Part shown: positions 1 to 6,394 of the stretch, piece by piece | Layout: every line of letters begins with the position of its first letter | Position numbering within the stretch: position 1 is the stretch's first letter | Source: Collinsella sp. | GTDB lineage: Bacteria > Actinomycetota > Coriobacteriia > Coriobacteriales > Coriobacteriaceae | Assembly (NCBI GenBank): GCA_019413955.1 | Contig: DXMX01000022.1 | Location: forward strand, 1,778-13,034 | DNA length: 11,257 nucleotides | Direction of reading: 5' to 3' | Program-made: the position numbers and the translations under genes | Notes under the pieces: generated by a model | The model's input: only the letters and a program-made list of their open reading frames with translations | The model's database searches: none | What the model was told of the DNA's origin: nothing

Positions 1-11
1 ATAAGAGACAG
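1..11. other. Residual Tn5/Nextera mosaic-end adapter at contig edge
   Basis: The first 11 bases, ATAAGAGACAG, are identical to the last 11 bases of the 19-bp Tn5 mosaic end used in tagmentation libraries (AGATGTGTATAAGAGACAG). The match lies exactly at base 1, where an untrimmed adapter would be expected at a contig tip. It places an in-frame TAA at 2-4 in front of the AddB reading frame, and that stop is very probably artificial. From base 12 onward the sequence reads as normal coding DNA in the AddB frame. Confidence 0.88.
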
Positions 12-886
12 ACGCCGGCTTTGGCAACATGGAGAAGGGCAACTTTGTCCATGACGTGCTGGAGCACTTGCATGCCCGTCTGCCCCAGGAGGGCATGGAG
101 CGCGTGACGCCCGAGAACCTGCCACGTGCTCAGGAGCTGCTGCACGAGGTCTTTGCCGAGACCCTGGCCGAGCACGCCGGCAAGCGCGGTACCGAGGGCC
201 CGCTGGTGCCGCTCTCTCCGGTAGAGGAACGTCAGGTGGCCGAGATTCTGCCGCAGCTGGAAGGCGTGCTCGCCTACGAGTCCGAGGCACTTGCCCCCTT
301 TGCGCCACGCTACCTGGAGTTCGCCTTCAACGAGCTCAAGGTCGAGTATGCCGGTTGGCCGCTTGGCGGGCGCATCGACCGCGTGGACGTGGACGCCGAG
401 AATCGTGCCGTGGTGATCGACTACAAGCATCGCACGGGCGTTGAGGAGTTTAAGCTCGCCGACCCTACGGTGCGCGACGAGGAATCGGGCACGGCGCCCA
501 TCGACGATCCGCGCTGGTTGCCACCACATACCCAAACGCTCATCTACGCCCAGGCCATGCGCCGGGCGCTGGATTTGGACACCCGCGCGGCGCTCTACTT
601 TTCGACCAAGGGCGGCAAGCCGGCGTTGCGCGGTGCCGCGAGCGCCGAGCTGCTCGAGGAAGAGCGCGGCGACGGTCGCATCCCGGGCCTTAAGAAAGGT
701 TTCCCCGGCGAGGGTGGCAGCATGGACTTCGACGCCCTGCTCGATCGCGTTGAGGCCGGCATCGCCGAGCGCCTGTGCGAGCTCGAGACGGGCAACGTTG
801 CCGCCGTCGACCCGACGTCGGCTCAGGCCGCGCATGCGCGCTGCTCGTATAACCACGAAGGAACGTTTGTAAGGAGGGACGTGTAG
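12..886 (+). CDS. addB: AddB-type helicase-nuclease subunit, C-terminal nuclease domain (5' partial)
   Basis: This is the C-terminal end of the AddB partner of AddA, a complex that unwinds and resects double-strand DNA ends for RecA loading. The frame is open from the adapter boundary. The first Met (29-31) lies within the nuclease domain, just before a GNFVHDVLE helix, so it is not the true start and the helicase-like body is missing off the window. Numbering from that Met, the PD-(D/E)XK site is visible: GRIDRVD with D117, VIDYK with D131 and K133, and a QTLIY motif with Q169 and Y173. In the AddB family the C-terminus usually carries C-x2-C-x5-C for a 4Fe-4S cluster; here only C272 is present (HARCSYNHEG), with His and Gly at the other two places. 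The stop is 3 nt before the addA start, which fits an addB-addA operon. A generic PD-(D/E)XK protein is possible, but the addA neighbour argues for AddB. Confidence 0.82.
871..877 (+). promoter_or_regulatory. Strong ribosome binding site for addA
   Basis: AAGGAGG is a near-perfect anti-SD match lying inside the last codons of addB, 12 nt before ATG 890. It supports 890 as the addA start. A closer GTG at 881 is followed at once by TAG and cannot be used. Placing the RBS inside the upstream gene is typical of tightly packed operons. Confidence 0.7.
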
Positions 887-889
887 ACC

Positions 890-3800
890 ATGGATCTTTC
901 GACTTTGATGCCGCAACAGCTGCAGATTGTCAAAACGCTCGACCGTCCGCTGTTTGTCTCGGCGGGCGCCGGTTCGGGCAAGACCTTTACCCTCACGCGC
1001 CGCATCGTCTACGCGCTCTCGCCCGAATCCGGTCCGTTCGTCGAGCATCTGGACCAGGTACTCGCCATTACCTTTACCAAAGACGCCGCGGCCGAGATCC
1101 GTGACCGCGTGCGCCGTGCGCTTATCGACGAGGGCATGGACGAGGAAGCACTGACCGTCGACGACGCGTGGATCTCGACCATTCACGGCATGTGCTCGCG
1201 TATCCTGCGCGCGCATGCGCTGGAGCTGGGCATCGACCCCGAGTTCACGGTGCTCACCGATACCGACGAGCTTATGGACCAGGCTGTTGAGCACGTGCTG
1301 GCCCGCGCGACGGCACCCGATGCCGCCCCCGAGCTCGCGGCATCGCTCAAGGCCCTCTATGCCTGGTATCCCATGGCGGGCGAGGGCGGTTCCTTTGGCA
1401 CCGGCACGACCATCAAGGGCCTGGTGCGCGACCTGCTGGAGCTGTCGAGCCAGTTGTCGGGCGGTATGGACGACGTGCGCGTGGCGCGCGGCCAGGCCGA
1501 TACCTCGGCACTCGCCGATGCCTATCGCGCGGCGCTGGGCGCAAGCAAGTCCTCGACCGAGAAGGCGCAGGCGGCGCTCGATGCCATCGACGCGTTCGAG
1601 GCGAGCGACAAGACCATGGTCGATGCGGCGCGACTCATGATGTCGTGCACCATGCCGCGCGCGAGCAAGGCGTTCCCCAAGGAGCAGGTCGAGCTGCTCA
1701 AGGCCGAGGCCGCCGATGCGTTTATCAATATCGTGCTTGCCTGTGGTGGCCCGGCGCTCGATGCGTTGGTGGGCCTGGCCCGTTCCGTGGAGGCCGAGTA
1801 TCGCGCGCTGAAGGCTGCCCAGTCCGCCCTCGATAATAACGACCTGCTGCGTATGGCTTACGAGGCCCTGCGCGATTACCCTGCCATCCGTGCTGCGTAC
1901 GAGGGCCGCTTTAAGATGGTCATGATCGATGAGTTTCAGGATACCGACCAGATGCAGGTCGATCTGATCCGTTACCTGACGGGTGCGGGGGAGCGCGCGC
2001 TGTGCACCGTGGGCGATGCGCAGCAGTCCATCTATCGCTTCCGTGGCGCCGAGGTCGAGGTGTTCCGTCGCCAGGAGCGCAAGGTGGGTTCGACGACGGC
2101 GTCCGAGACGGTCGCCACGTCCGATGCCCCCGCCGGCGAGCTCGTCAAGCTTGTACGCAACTTCCGCAGCCACGACGAGGTGCTGCGCTATGTGGCGCGC
2201 GTCTTTGACGGCGACACCGGTGGTTTGATGCAGGGGTTCTTGGATCTTGAACCGAGCGACGAACGCGAGGACAAGCTCAAGGCGAAGGCATCGCGCCGCC
2301 AGGCGATCTTCGTTGCCGGTGGCAGTACGCAGGAGCGAACGCAGGCGAAAGCTCGCGCGATTGCGGAGCGATTCCAAGCACTCGTTAAAGCGGGCCAGCA
2401 CCAGGGCAGCATGGTCCTGCTGCTGGGCCGCATGACCAACGCCGATGTCTATGCGCAGGCCTTCCGCGACCAGGGGCTCGACTGCGTGATCGCAGGCGGC
2501 TCGGTCTTTGCCCAGGCAGCCGAGGTGCAGACGGTGCGTGCCCTGGTCTGCGCACTCGCCAATCCGGCCGATACGGCGCAGGGCCTTATGCCACTGCTCG
2601 CCTCGCCGATGTTTGCGCTCGGCGCCCAGGAGTTCCTGGCGCTGGCGACCACGCTCGATAGCGAGACGGGGGAGACCTCGCGCCGCAACATCGATGCGGG
2701 CATCATGAGTGATTCCGATGTGCCGGGCCTGCAAGACCTGCCGCTCGTGATGCGCGCCCGTGAGGTACTGCGGTATGCGCTTCGTCGCGTGGGCCGCGAT
2801 TCGTTCGCCGCCATCGCGCGCGACGTGGTCAACGCCTCCGGCTGGTTTGTGCGTCTGGCACAGCGTGGTCCCGAGGGCAAGGCCATTGCCGCCAACGTGC
2901 TTAAGGCGCTCGATGCCGTGGCCGAGGCGGAGGCCGAGTTCGGTAACTCGCCGCGTTCCATTGCGCTTGCCTTCGACCGCTTCTTGGCGGGCAAGGAGGC
3001 CCCGGGTGCCCTCAACGAGGAGGGCGACGGCGCGGTGCGCATCATGACGGTGCATGCCTCCAAGGGCCTGGAGTATCCGGTCGTGGCGGTTGCGGAGTGC
3101 TTTGGCGTGCGTAAGTCCTCGGGTGCGGCTCAGATGGGGCGTGTCGAGGGCGGAGCGCAGGTCGTGGCGCTGCCGGCGCGCTTCGACGGCGTTAAACTCG
3201 CGGACGGCACGTTCGTGAAGGGCGATGACGTCAAAAAGCAGTTTGAGCACGCGTTTAAGGGCAAGGGCATGTCGCTGTGGCTGCCGCCAGAGCTCATGGA
3301 GGACGTCTGTGCGACGGGCTCTCCCGCCGAGGCATTTGCCCGCCTGCGTAACGACGACCTGCAGCTTTCGCTCGAGGAGCGGGCTCGCTTGCTCTATGTC
3401 GCCATGACGCGTGCGCGAGAGCTGGTCATTCTGGCGATGGATGCCGGCGTGAGCCGCGGCAAGGTGACGGCGCCGACCTTCGACGTCGAGACCGATCTGA
3501 CCTATGACGTGCTGCGTCGTATTTTGCCGACCGACGCGCAGGCCTTGCCGCAGCTCGATGCCGACCGCCTGGTGTTCGACAACTCCAAGCCGGGCGACTA
3601 CGAGCTCATCTCGCTGGCGGACTTTACGTTTGGCGAGCAGGCGTTTGAGGCCAATGCTTCTCTGGATGCCGAGGGCAGGCTTGTCCGCGGCGATGCGGAG
3701 CCGGAGGGCGCCGGTGCGGATGCCCGCGCCGCCGTTCCCGGCCCTGCCGACCCCGAGCCCGATGCGTTTGAGCTCGTGTATCCCCAGACGGTGGGCGTGC

Positions 3801-4513
3801 GCATGGGCGCCTGCCCGTATCCGGCGCGCGATTCGTACAGCTACTCGTCAATTGCCGCGGCGCTGCATGCCGAGTCCGAGGACCGTGCCGCCGAGGCACA
3901 CACGCCCATGGACGAGGCCGGCGATGATGCGGAGTCGGATGGTTCCGAGATGACGGATGCAGGCGTGGCCGCCGTTGAGCCCGCCGGCAACCCCATGGCG
4001 CTGGGCTCGGCGTTCCATGCCGCGTGCCAGTGGCTGATCGAGATGGGTGCCGATGCGCTGCCCGCCGAGCGTGCCGACGCCCTGGCTCGCCTGTGGCGCC
4101 TGACGCCGGAACAGCGCGAACGCTTCGACGTTGCCCTGGATCGCTGGCTCAAGTCGGCGGTCCGTGCCGAGATGCTTGCCTGGCCGTGCGTTCGCGCCGA
4201 GGTGCCGTTCTTTTCGCTGGGCTGCGAGGATGAGGACATCGCTCGCTACGGTGCATATGCCGAGGGCGCCATCGATGCTTTGGCGACGAACCCGGCGGAT
4301 TCGTCATGCGCGCTGGTCATCGACTACAAGACGGGCGGCACGCCGGACGAGACGCCGGAACAGCTGCAGGAGAAGCACGCCCTGCAGGCGCGCGTCTACG
4401 CTGATGTTTTGCACAAGGCGGGCTTTGAGGCCGTGACCGTCAAGTTCGTCCGCGTGGAGCAGGTCGACCCCGCCAACCCCTGCGAGCCCCAAGTGGTCAC
4501 CTACAACCTTTAG
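890..4513 (+). CDS. addA: ATP-dependent helicase/nuclease subunit AddA
   Basis: A complete 1207-residue AddA (the B. subtilis protein is of similar length). It is the 3'-5' UvrD/Rep-family motor of the cytoplasmic AddAB complex and carries its own nuclease that cuts the 3'-ended strand until Chi is met. SF1 helicase motifs occur in order: Q-like motif MPQQLQIV at 7-14; Walker A SAGAGSGKT at 24-32 (K31); Ia ITFTKDAAAE at 60-69; Walker B IDEFQDTD with D347/E348; III GDAQQSIYRFR at 375-385; IV VRNFRS at 422-427; V TVHASKGLE at 720-728; VI LYVAMTRARE at 835-844. A RecB-type nuclease follows, with GAIDAL (D1129), VIDYKTG (D1145, K1147) and a QxxxY-like QARVY. An acidic, Ala/Gly/Pro-rich stretch (about 930-1035) links the two parts and looks disordered apart from a central segment. 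ATG 890 is supported by the upstream AAGGAGG. It probably shares a transcript with addB and ends at a strong terminator. Confidence 0.95.
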   Translation: MDLSTLMPQQLQIVKTLDRPLFVSAGAGSGKTFTLTRRIVYALSPESGPFVEHLDQVLAITFTKDAAAEIRDRVRRALIDEGMDEEALTVDDAWISTIHGMCSRILRAHALELGIDPEFTVLTDTDELMDQAVEHVLARATAPDAAPELAASLKALYAWYPMAGEGGSFGTGTTIKGLVRDLLELSSQLSGGMDDVRVARGQADTSALADAYRAALGASKSSTEKAQAALDAIDAFEASDKTMVDAARLMMSCTMPRASKAFPKEQVELLKAEAADAFINIVLACGGPALDALVGLARSVEAEYRALKAAQSALDNNDLLRMAYEALRDYPAIRAAYEGRFKMVMIDEFQDTDQMQVDLIRYLTGAGERALCTVGDAQQSIYRFRGAEVEVFRRQERKVGSTTASETVATSDAPAGELVKLVRNFRSHDEVLRYVARVFDGDTGGLMQGFLDLEPSDEREDKLKAKASRRQAIFVAGGSTQERTQAKARAIAERFQALVKAGQHQGSMVLLLGRMTNADVYAQAFRDQGLDCVIAGGSVFAQAAEVQTVRALVCALANPADTAQGLMPLLASPMFALGAQEFLALATTLDSETGETSRRNIDAGIMSDSDVPGLQDLPLVMRAREVLRYALRRVGRDSFAAIARDVVNASGWFVRLAQRGPEGKAIAANVLKALDAVAEAEAEFGNSPRSIALAFDRFLAGKEAPGALNEEGDGAVRIMTVHASKGLEYPVVAVAECFGVRKSSGAAQMGRVEGGAQVVALPARFDGVKLADGTFVKGDDVKKQFEHAFKGKGMSLWLPPELMEDVCATGSPAEAFARLRNDDLQLSLEERARLLYVAMTRARELVILAMDAGVSRGKVTAPTFDVETDLTYDVLRRILPTDAQALPQLDADRLVFDNSKPGDYELISLADFTFGEQAFEANASLDAEGRLVRGDAEPEGAGADARAAVPGPADPEPDAFELVYPQTVGVRMGACPYPARDSYSYSSIAAALHAESEDRAAEAHTPMDEAGDDAESDGSEMTDAGVAAVEPAGNPMALGSAFHAACQWLIEMGADALPAERADALARLWRLTPEQRERFDVALDRWLKSAVRAEMLAWPCVRAEVPFFSLGCEDEDIARYGAYAEGAIDALATNPADSSCALVIDYKTGGTPDETPEQLQEKHALQARVYADVLHKAGFEAVTVKFVRVEQVDPANPCEPQVVTYNL

Positions 4514-4524
4514 CCCTCAACAAC

Positions 4525-4563
4525 CTGCGGTGGAATCCCTATCGATTCCACCGCAGTCTTTTT
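4525..4563 (+). terminator. Rho-independent terminator of the addB-addA operon
   Basis: A perfect 13-bp stem, CTGCGGTGGAATC (4525-4537) and GATTCCACCGCAG (4544-4556), encloses a 6-nt loop and is followed by TCTTTTT. It starts 11 nt after the addA stop. There is no A-run on the upstream side, so it should work only on the + strand. It isolates addAB from the downstream small gene and MFS transporter. Confidence 0.93.
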
Positions 4564-4645
4564 GGGACGGGGCTTTTTTAGCTACTTTGGGCAAACCCAC
4601 GCGGCCGCCCCGGATAAAGCCCTCAATCGTCCAAATAGCACCGCA

Positions 4646-4674
4646 ACGCATGGGAGAGCCTGGGACGGTACAAT
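4646..4674 (+). promoter_or_regulatory. Candidate promoter for the small gene/MFS unit
   Basis: TACAAT at 4669-4674 matches the sigma-70 -10 consensus at five of six bases and lies 32 nt before ATG 4707. It sits after the addA terminator, where a new promoter is needed. No good -35 is visible at 16-18 nt spacing. The surrounding CGGTACAAT resembles CGGTAAAAT in front of dnaE, which may reflect local promoter style. A small dyad, GAAC-G-GTTC (4680-4688), lies near the expected transcription start; its meaning is unknown. Confidence 0.4.
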
Positions 4675-4706
4675 AGCTCGAACGGTTCAAACGAATAAGG
4701 AGCCAT

Positions 4707-4958
4707 ATGCAGCTCACCAAAACGCTTGGGGTGACGCCGGAGGAGCTTTTTGACGCCCTAGCGGGGTCCATCATGCAGGATATCGAAAACGCCACGGGCA
4801 AGCGCTCCAGCCGCAACAGGCTCAACGGCAATAAGTACGAGAAGCGTGCCCAGGCCGCAAAAAGGCAAGGTAGCTTTTCATCGGAAACTGTGAACACTTC
4901 AGGCTTCGAGTCAGTAGCGAGCGGCCCGACAAAAGTAGTTGATGGAAGTGCCAAATGA
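4707..4958 (+). CDS. Small DUF3284-like protein, 5' end fused to foreign tail
   Basis: An 83-codon frame with AAGGAG at 4697-4702, 4 nt before the ATG. The first ~50 residues (MQLTKTLGVTPEELFDALAG, then QDIENATGKR and a basic KYEKRAQAAKRQG) resemble from memory the N-terminus of DUF3284 proteins, which are usually about 140 residues long and of unknown function. After about residue 52 (near base 4862) the DNA turns AT-richer and the protein becomes a Ser/Thr/Gly-rich tail (SFSSETVNTSGFESVASGP) with no similarity I recognise. The frame stops at TGA 4956-4958, overlapping the MFS start as ATGA. My reading is that a resident gene lost its 3' part when the MFS segment came in, leaving a hybrid frame that may now act mainly as a translated leader for the transporter. 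A genuine short protein remains possible. No membrane segment or signal peptide is seen. Confidence 0.55.
   Translation: MQLTKTLGVTPEELFDALAGSIMQDIENATGKRSSRNRLNGNKYEKRAQAAKRQGSFSSETVNTSGFESVASGPTKVVDGSAK
4944..4948 (+). promoter_or_regulatory. Weak ribosome binding site and ATGA coupling for the MFS gene
   Basis: GGAAG lies 6 nt before ATG 4955. The start overlaps the upstream stop as ATGA (4955-4958), an arrangement that usually gives translational coupling. No promoter is obvious between 4860 and 4950, so the transporter probably depends on transcription and translation entering from the small gene. Confidence 0.5.
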
Positions 4959-6154
4959 ATAAGAATGCCGCTACGCAACTGCACATCTATTCCGCCTTTT
5001 TCGTTCTCGCGGGATTTGTTTTAAATCGGGGAGTGTTTCTACTTTTCCTTGCGGAGAAAGGAATGTCTGTCACGGAAATCGCGCTTTATCAAGCCCTGTT
5101 TAACATTACAACGGTCGTCCTCGAGCTGCCAACAGGGCTGGTAGGCGATTTCTTTGGAAAGAAGTTCTCGATTCAAGTGGGCGTTCTGCTGCTTTTCTTC
5201 CATACGGCTGGCATGCTGTTGCTCTCAGGCCCCTTTCTCGTCGCGCTTTCCCTTGTTGAGGCACTCGCCTACTCCCTTCAATCGGGATCCGAACAAGCGC
5301 TTTTATATGAAATTGCCCGGAATGCCGGTCAAGGAGAGCGTTTCCTCACCATCAACGCTCGGCTGCTTGCCGCGCAATCAATCGCTACGGGAATGGCGAT
5401 TGTGCTCGGATCTTTCATTGCCCAAGTATCTTGGAGCGCCCTCTACGTATGTGTCTCCGTTTTCTATCTCCTGCAGCTTTTCCTTCTGTATCCCATTGAG
5501 AGGACGGAAGCGACCCGTTCTGAAAGCTCTGAAAAGGGAAGGTTTGACGCGGCCAAGATGTTCAGACGCGAAACTTGGCGTGTTGGAGAATCCGCTTTTG
5601 CGGTATTGCTTCTTCTAATCGGCACAAGCATGCTCGATGGATTCTATGGGAGTTATTGCAACTTGAATCAGTTGGTATTCGACGCATTTGATGCTCCCGT
5701 CTCCATAATAGGAATCTTTTTCGGTGCATCCTATGCAGTAAATGCGACGGCCTACATTGCAGCAGATTTCTTCTCATTGCGTTTCGGGAAAAGAAATACC
5801 ATGCTCGGCTCGATGCTAATCGAGGCTGGCCTTTTCATGATTCTTCCGTGGTTCGCTTCAAATCCGCTGTGTTTGTTTGGCCTTAGCATGGTGCTTTGTT
5901 TTCTCCCAGAAGTGGTGTACATCACTTCGGAAAACTTAATCCAAGACGCGATAGCGGACGATCTCCGCGCGACGATCCTTTCCGTCGCGTCTCTGGTAAG
6001 GGCTCTCTTTTCTGCAGTGTTTTTCTCCATATTTGGACATGTGTTGGGGTTATATCCCATTCAGATAGCGCTCGGTATTATTGGTGCAATCGCGATAGCA
6101 ATTACCGCCGTTGTTTCATTAAAAATGGTTGGAATACAGGTCTCCAAGAATTGA
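4955..6154 (+). CDS. Major facilitator superfamily (MFS) transporter
   Basis: A 399-residue inner-membrane protein of the usual length for a 12-TM MFS permease. Hydrophobic segments fall at about 10-32, 43-62, 73-92, 95-112, 136-157, 160-179, 212-232, 247-270, 282-298, 302-321, 336-360 and 366-392, with a charged central cytoplasmic loop at about 181-210. Motif A is seen after TM2 (GLVGDFFGKK, 61-70), and its pseudo-repeat after TM8 (DFFSLRFGKR, 271-280). SGSEQALLYE (110-119) and DLRATILSVASLV (336-348) are typical of the drug-efflux-like MFS branch. The substrate cannot be read from the sequence; export of an antimicrobial or a small metabolite by proton antiport is the family-level guess. 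The gene is clearly AT-richer than its neighbours, has no visible terminator after it, and is coupled to the hybrid small frame upstream, all suggesting transfer into this site. Confidence 0.9.
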   Translation: MNKNAATQLHIYSAFFVLAGFVLNRGVFLLFLAEKGMSVTEIALYQALFNITTVVLELPTGLVGDFFGKKFSIQVGVLLLFFHTAGMLLLSGPFLVALSLVEALAYSLQSGSEQALLYEIARNAGQGERFLTINARLLAAQSIATGMAIVLGSFIAQVSWSALYVCVSVFYLLQLFLLYPIERTEATRSESSEKGRFDAAKMFRRETWRVGESAFAVLLLLIGTSMLDGFYGSYCNLNQLVFDAFDAPVSIIGIFFGASYAVNATAYIAADFFSLRFGKRNTMLGSMLIEAGLFMILPWFASNPLCLFGLSMVLCFLPEVVYITSENLIQDAIADDLRATILSVASLVRALFSAVFFSIFGHVLGLYPIQIALGIIGAIAIAITAVVSLKMVGIQVSKN

Positions 6155-6287
6155 TATATCGATTGACGAGCTATCCGAAGCGTCGAGCCTTCTTGATGGA
6201 CATGACTATTCGTCACAAATCATTCCGCGCATCGCCGGGGTTCCAGTAATACTCGATATATCTGGATGCCCTCATTCCCCTTTTTGA
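6129..6287 (+). pseudogene. Start-less open-frame remnant downstream of the MFS gene
   Basis: A frame offset from the transporter stays open from about 6123 to TGA 6285-6287 and has no ATG. The only start-like codon upstream is TTG 6129, inside the transporter 3' end and without an RBS. The encoded peptide (RIDISIDELSEASSLL, HDYSSQIIPRIAG, VPVILDISG) has a balanced, protein-like composition, but I do not recognise it. It could be a remnant of the next gene in the donor, or chance. Nothing shows that it is translated. Confidence 0.22.
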
Positions 6288-6297
6288 AGGTCCCAAA

Positions 6298-6355
6298 TTG
6301 ACTACCCGTGTTGGTTTGGCTAGGTTCGGGTGCTATCCGCGCCGTGCGGTAAAAT
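6298..6355 (+). promoter_or_regulatory. Candidate dnaE promoter region
   Basis: TAAAAT at 6350-6355 is the best -10 (five of six bases), 39 nt before the dnaE ATG, within CGGTAAAAT. No clear -35 lies 17-19 nt upstream of it. A separate TTGACT at 6298-6303 matches a -35 well, but the box 17 nt further on (TAGGTT, 6321-6326) is poor. TAAAAT is therefore the preferred -10, with a 5' leader of about 30 nt. Confidence 0.42.
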
Positions 6356-6382
6356 CGTTCAGTCAGAACACGAACCCGCATC

Positions 6383-6386
6383 GGAG
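6383..6386 (+). promoter_or_regulatory. Ribosome binding site for dnaE
   Basis: GGAG lies 8 nt before ATG 6395. This start places the conserved HLHNHT motif at residues 5-10, as expected for DnaE, so no upstream extension is needed. Confidence 0.6.
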
Positions 6387-6394
6387 CTCATCAC

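Larger units (their letters stand above)
4862..6300. other. AT-richer island carrying the MFS gene, probably acquired
   Basis: Base composition changes around 4860 and returns to the chromosomal norm around 6300. Hand counts of two 60-base rows inside (5581-5640 and 5701-5760) give 29 and 27 G/C, against 40 in a dnaE row (7681-7740). Codon choice in the transporter also differs, with many A/T-ending codons. The left edge interrupts a small gene. The right edge lies just upstream of the dnaE promoter region. No integrase, transposase, target-site duplication or att-like repeat could be seen, so both the mechanism and the exact borders are unknown. Confidence 0.6.
6155..6394. other. Intergenic spacer between the MFS gene and dnaE
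   Basis: These 240 bases hold the end of the AT-richer island and the dnaE upstream region. A 10-bp inverted repeat is present: GATATATCGA (6153-6162) and TCGATATATC (6253-6262), 90 nt apart. Its core GATATATC is itself palindromic. No hairpin followed by a T-run is seen, so transcription from the MFS gene could run into dnaE. Confidence 0.5.

Noticed and set aside
29..886. A complete stand-alone 285-residue nuclease gene starting at Met 29
   Set aside because: The only upstream stop lies inside adapter sequence, the Met falls inside the nuclease fold, there is no RBS before it, and the addA neighbour predicts a much longer AddB.
2449..3063. Antisense frame of 204 codons inside addA
   Set aside because: A Ser/Ala/Arg-rich shadow of the addA reading frame, with no motif.
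4517..4984. Antisense frame of 155 codons across the terminator and small gene
   Set aside because: It would read through a perfect terminator hairpin and a promoter region, has no RBS, and the peptide has no recognisable feature.
4862..6300. A transposon or insertion sequence around the MFS gene
   Set aside because: No transposase, no terminal inverted repeats at the composition borders and no target-site duplication could be found; the 10-bp inverted repeat lies inside one edge and does not bracket the gene.
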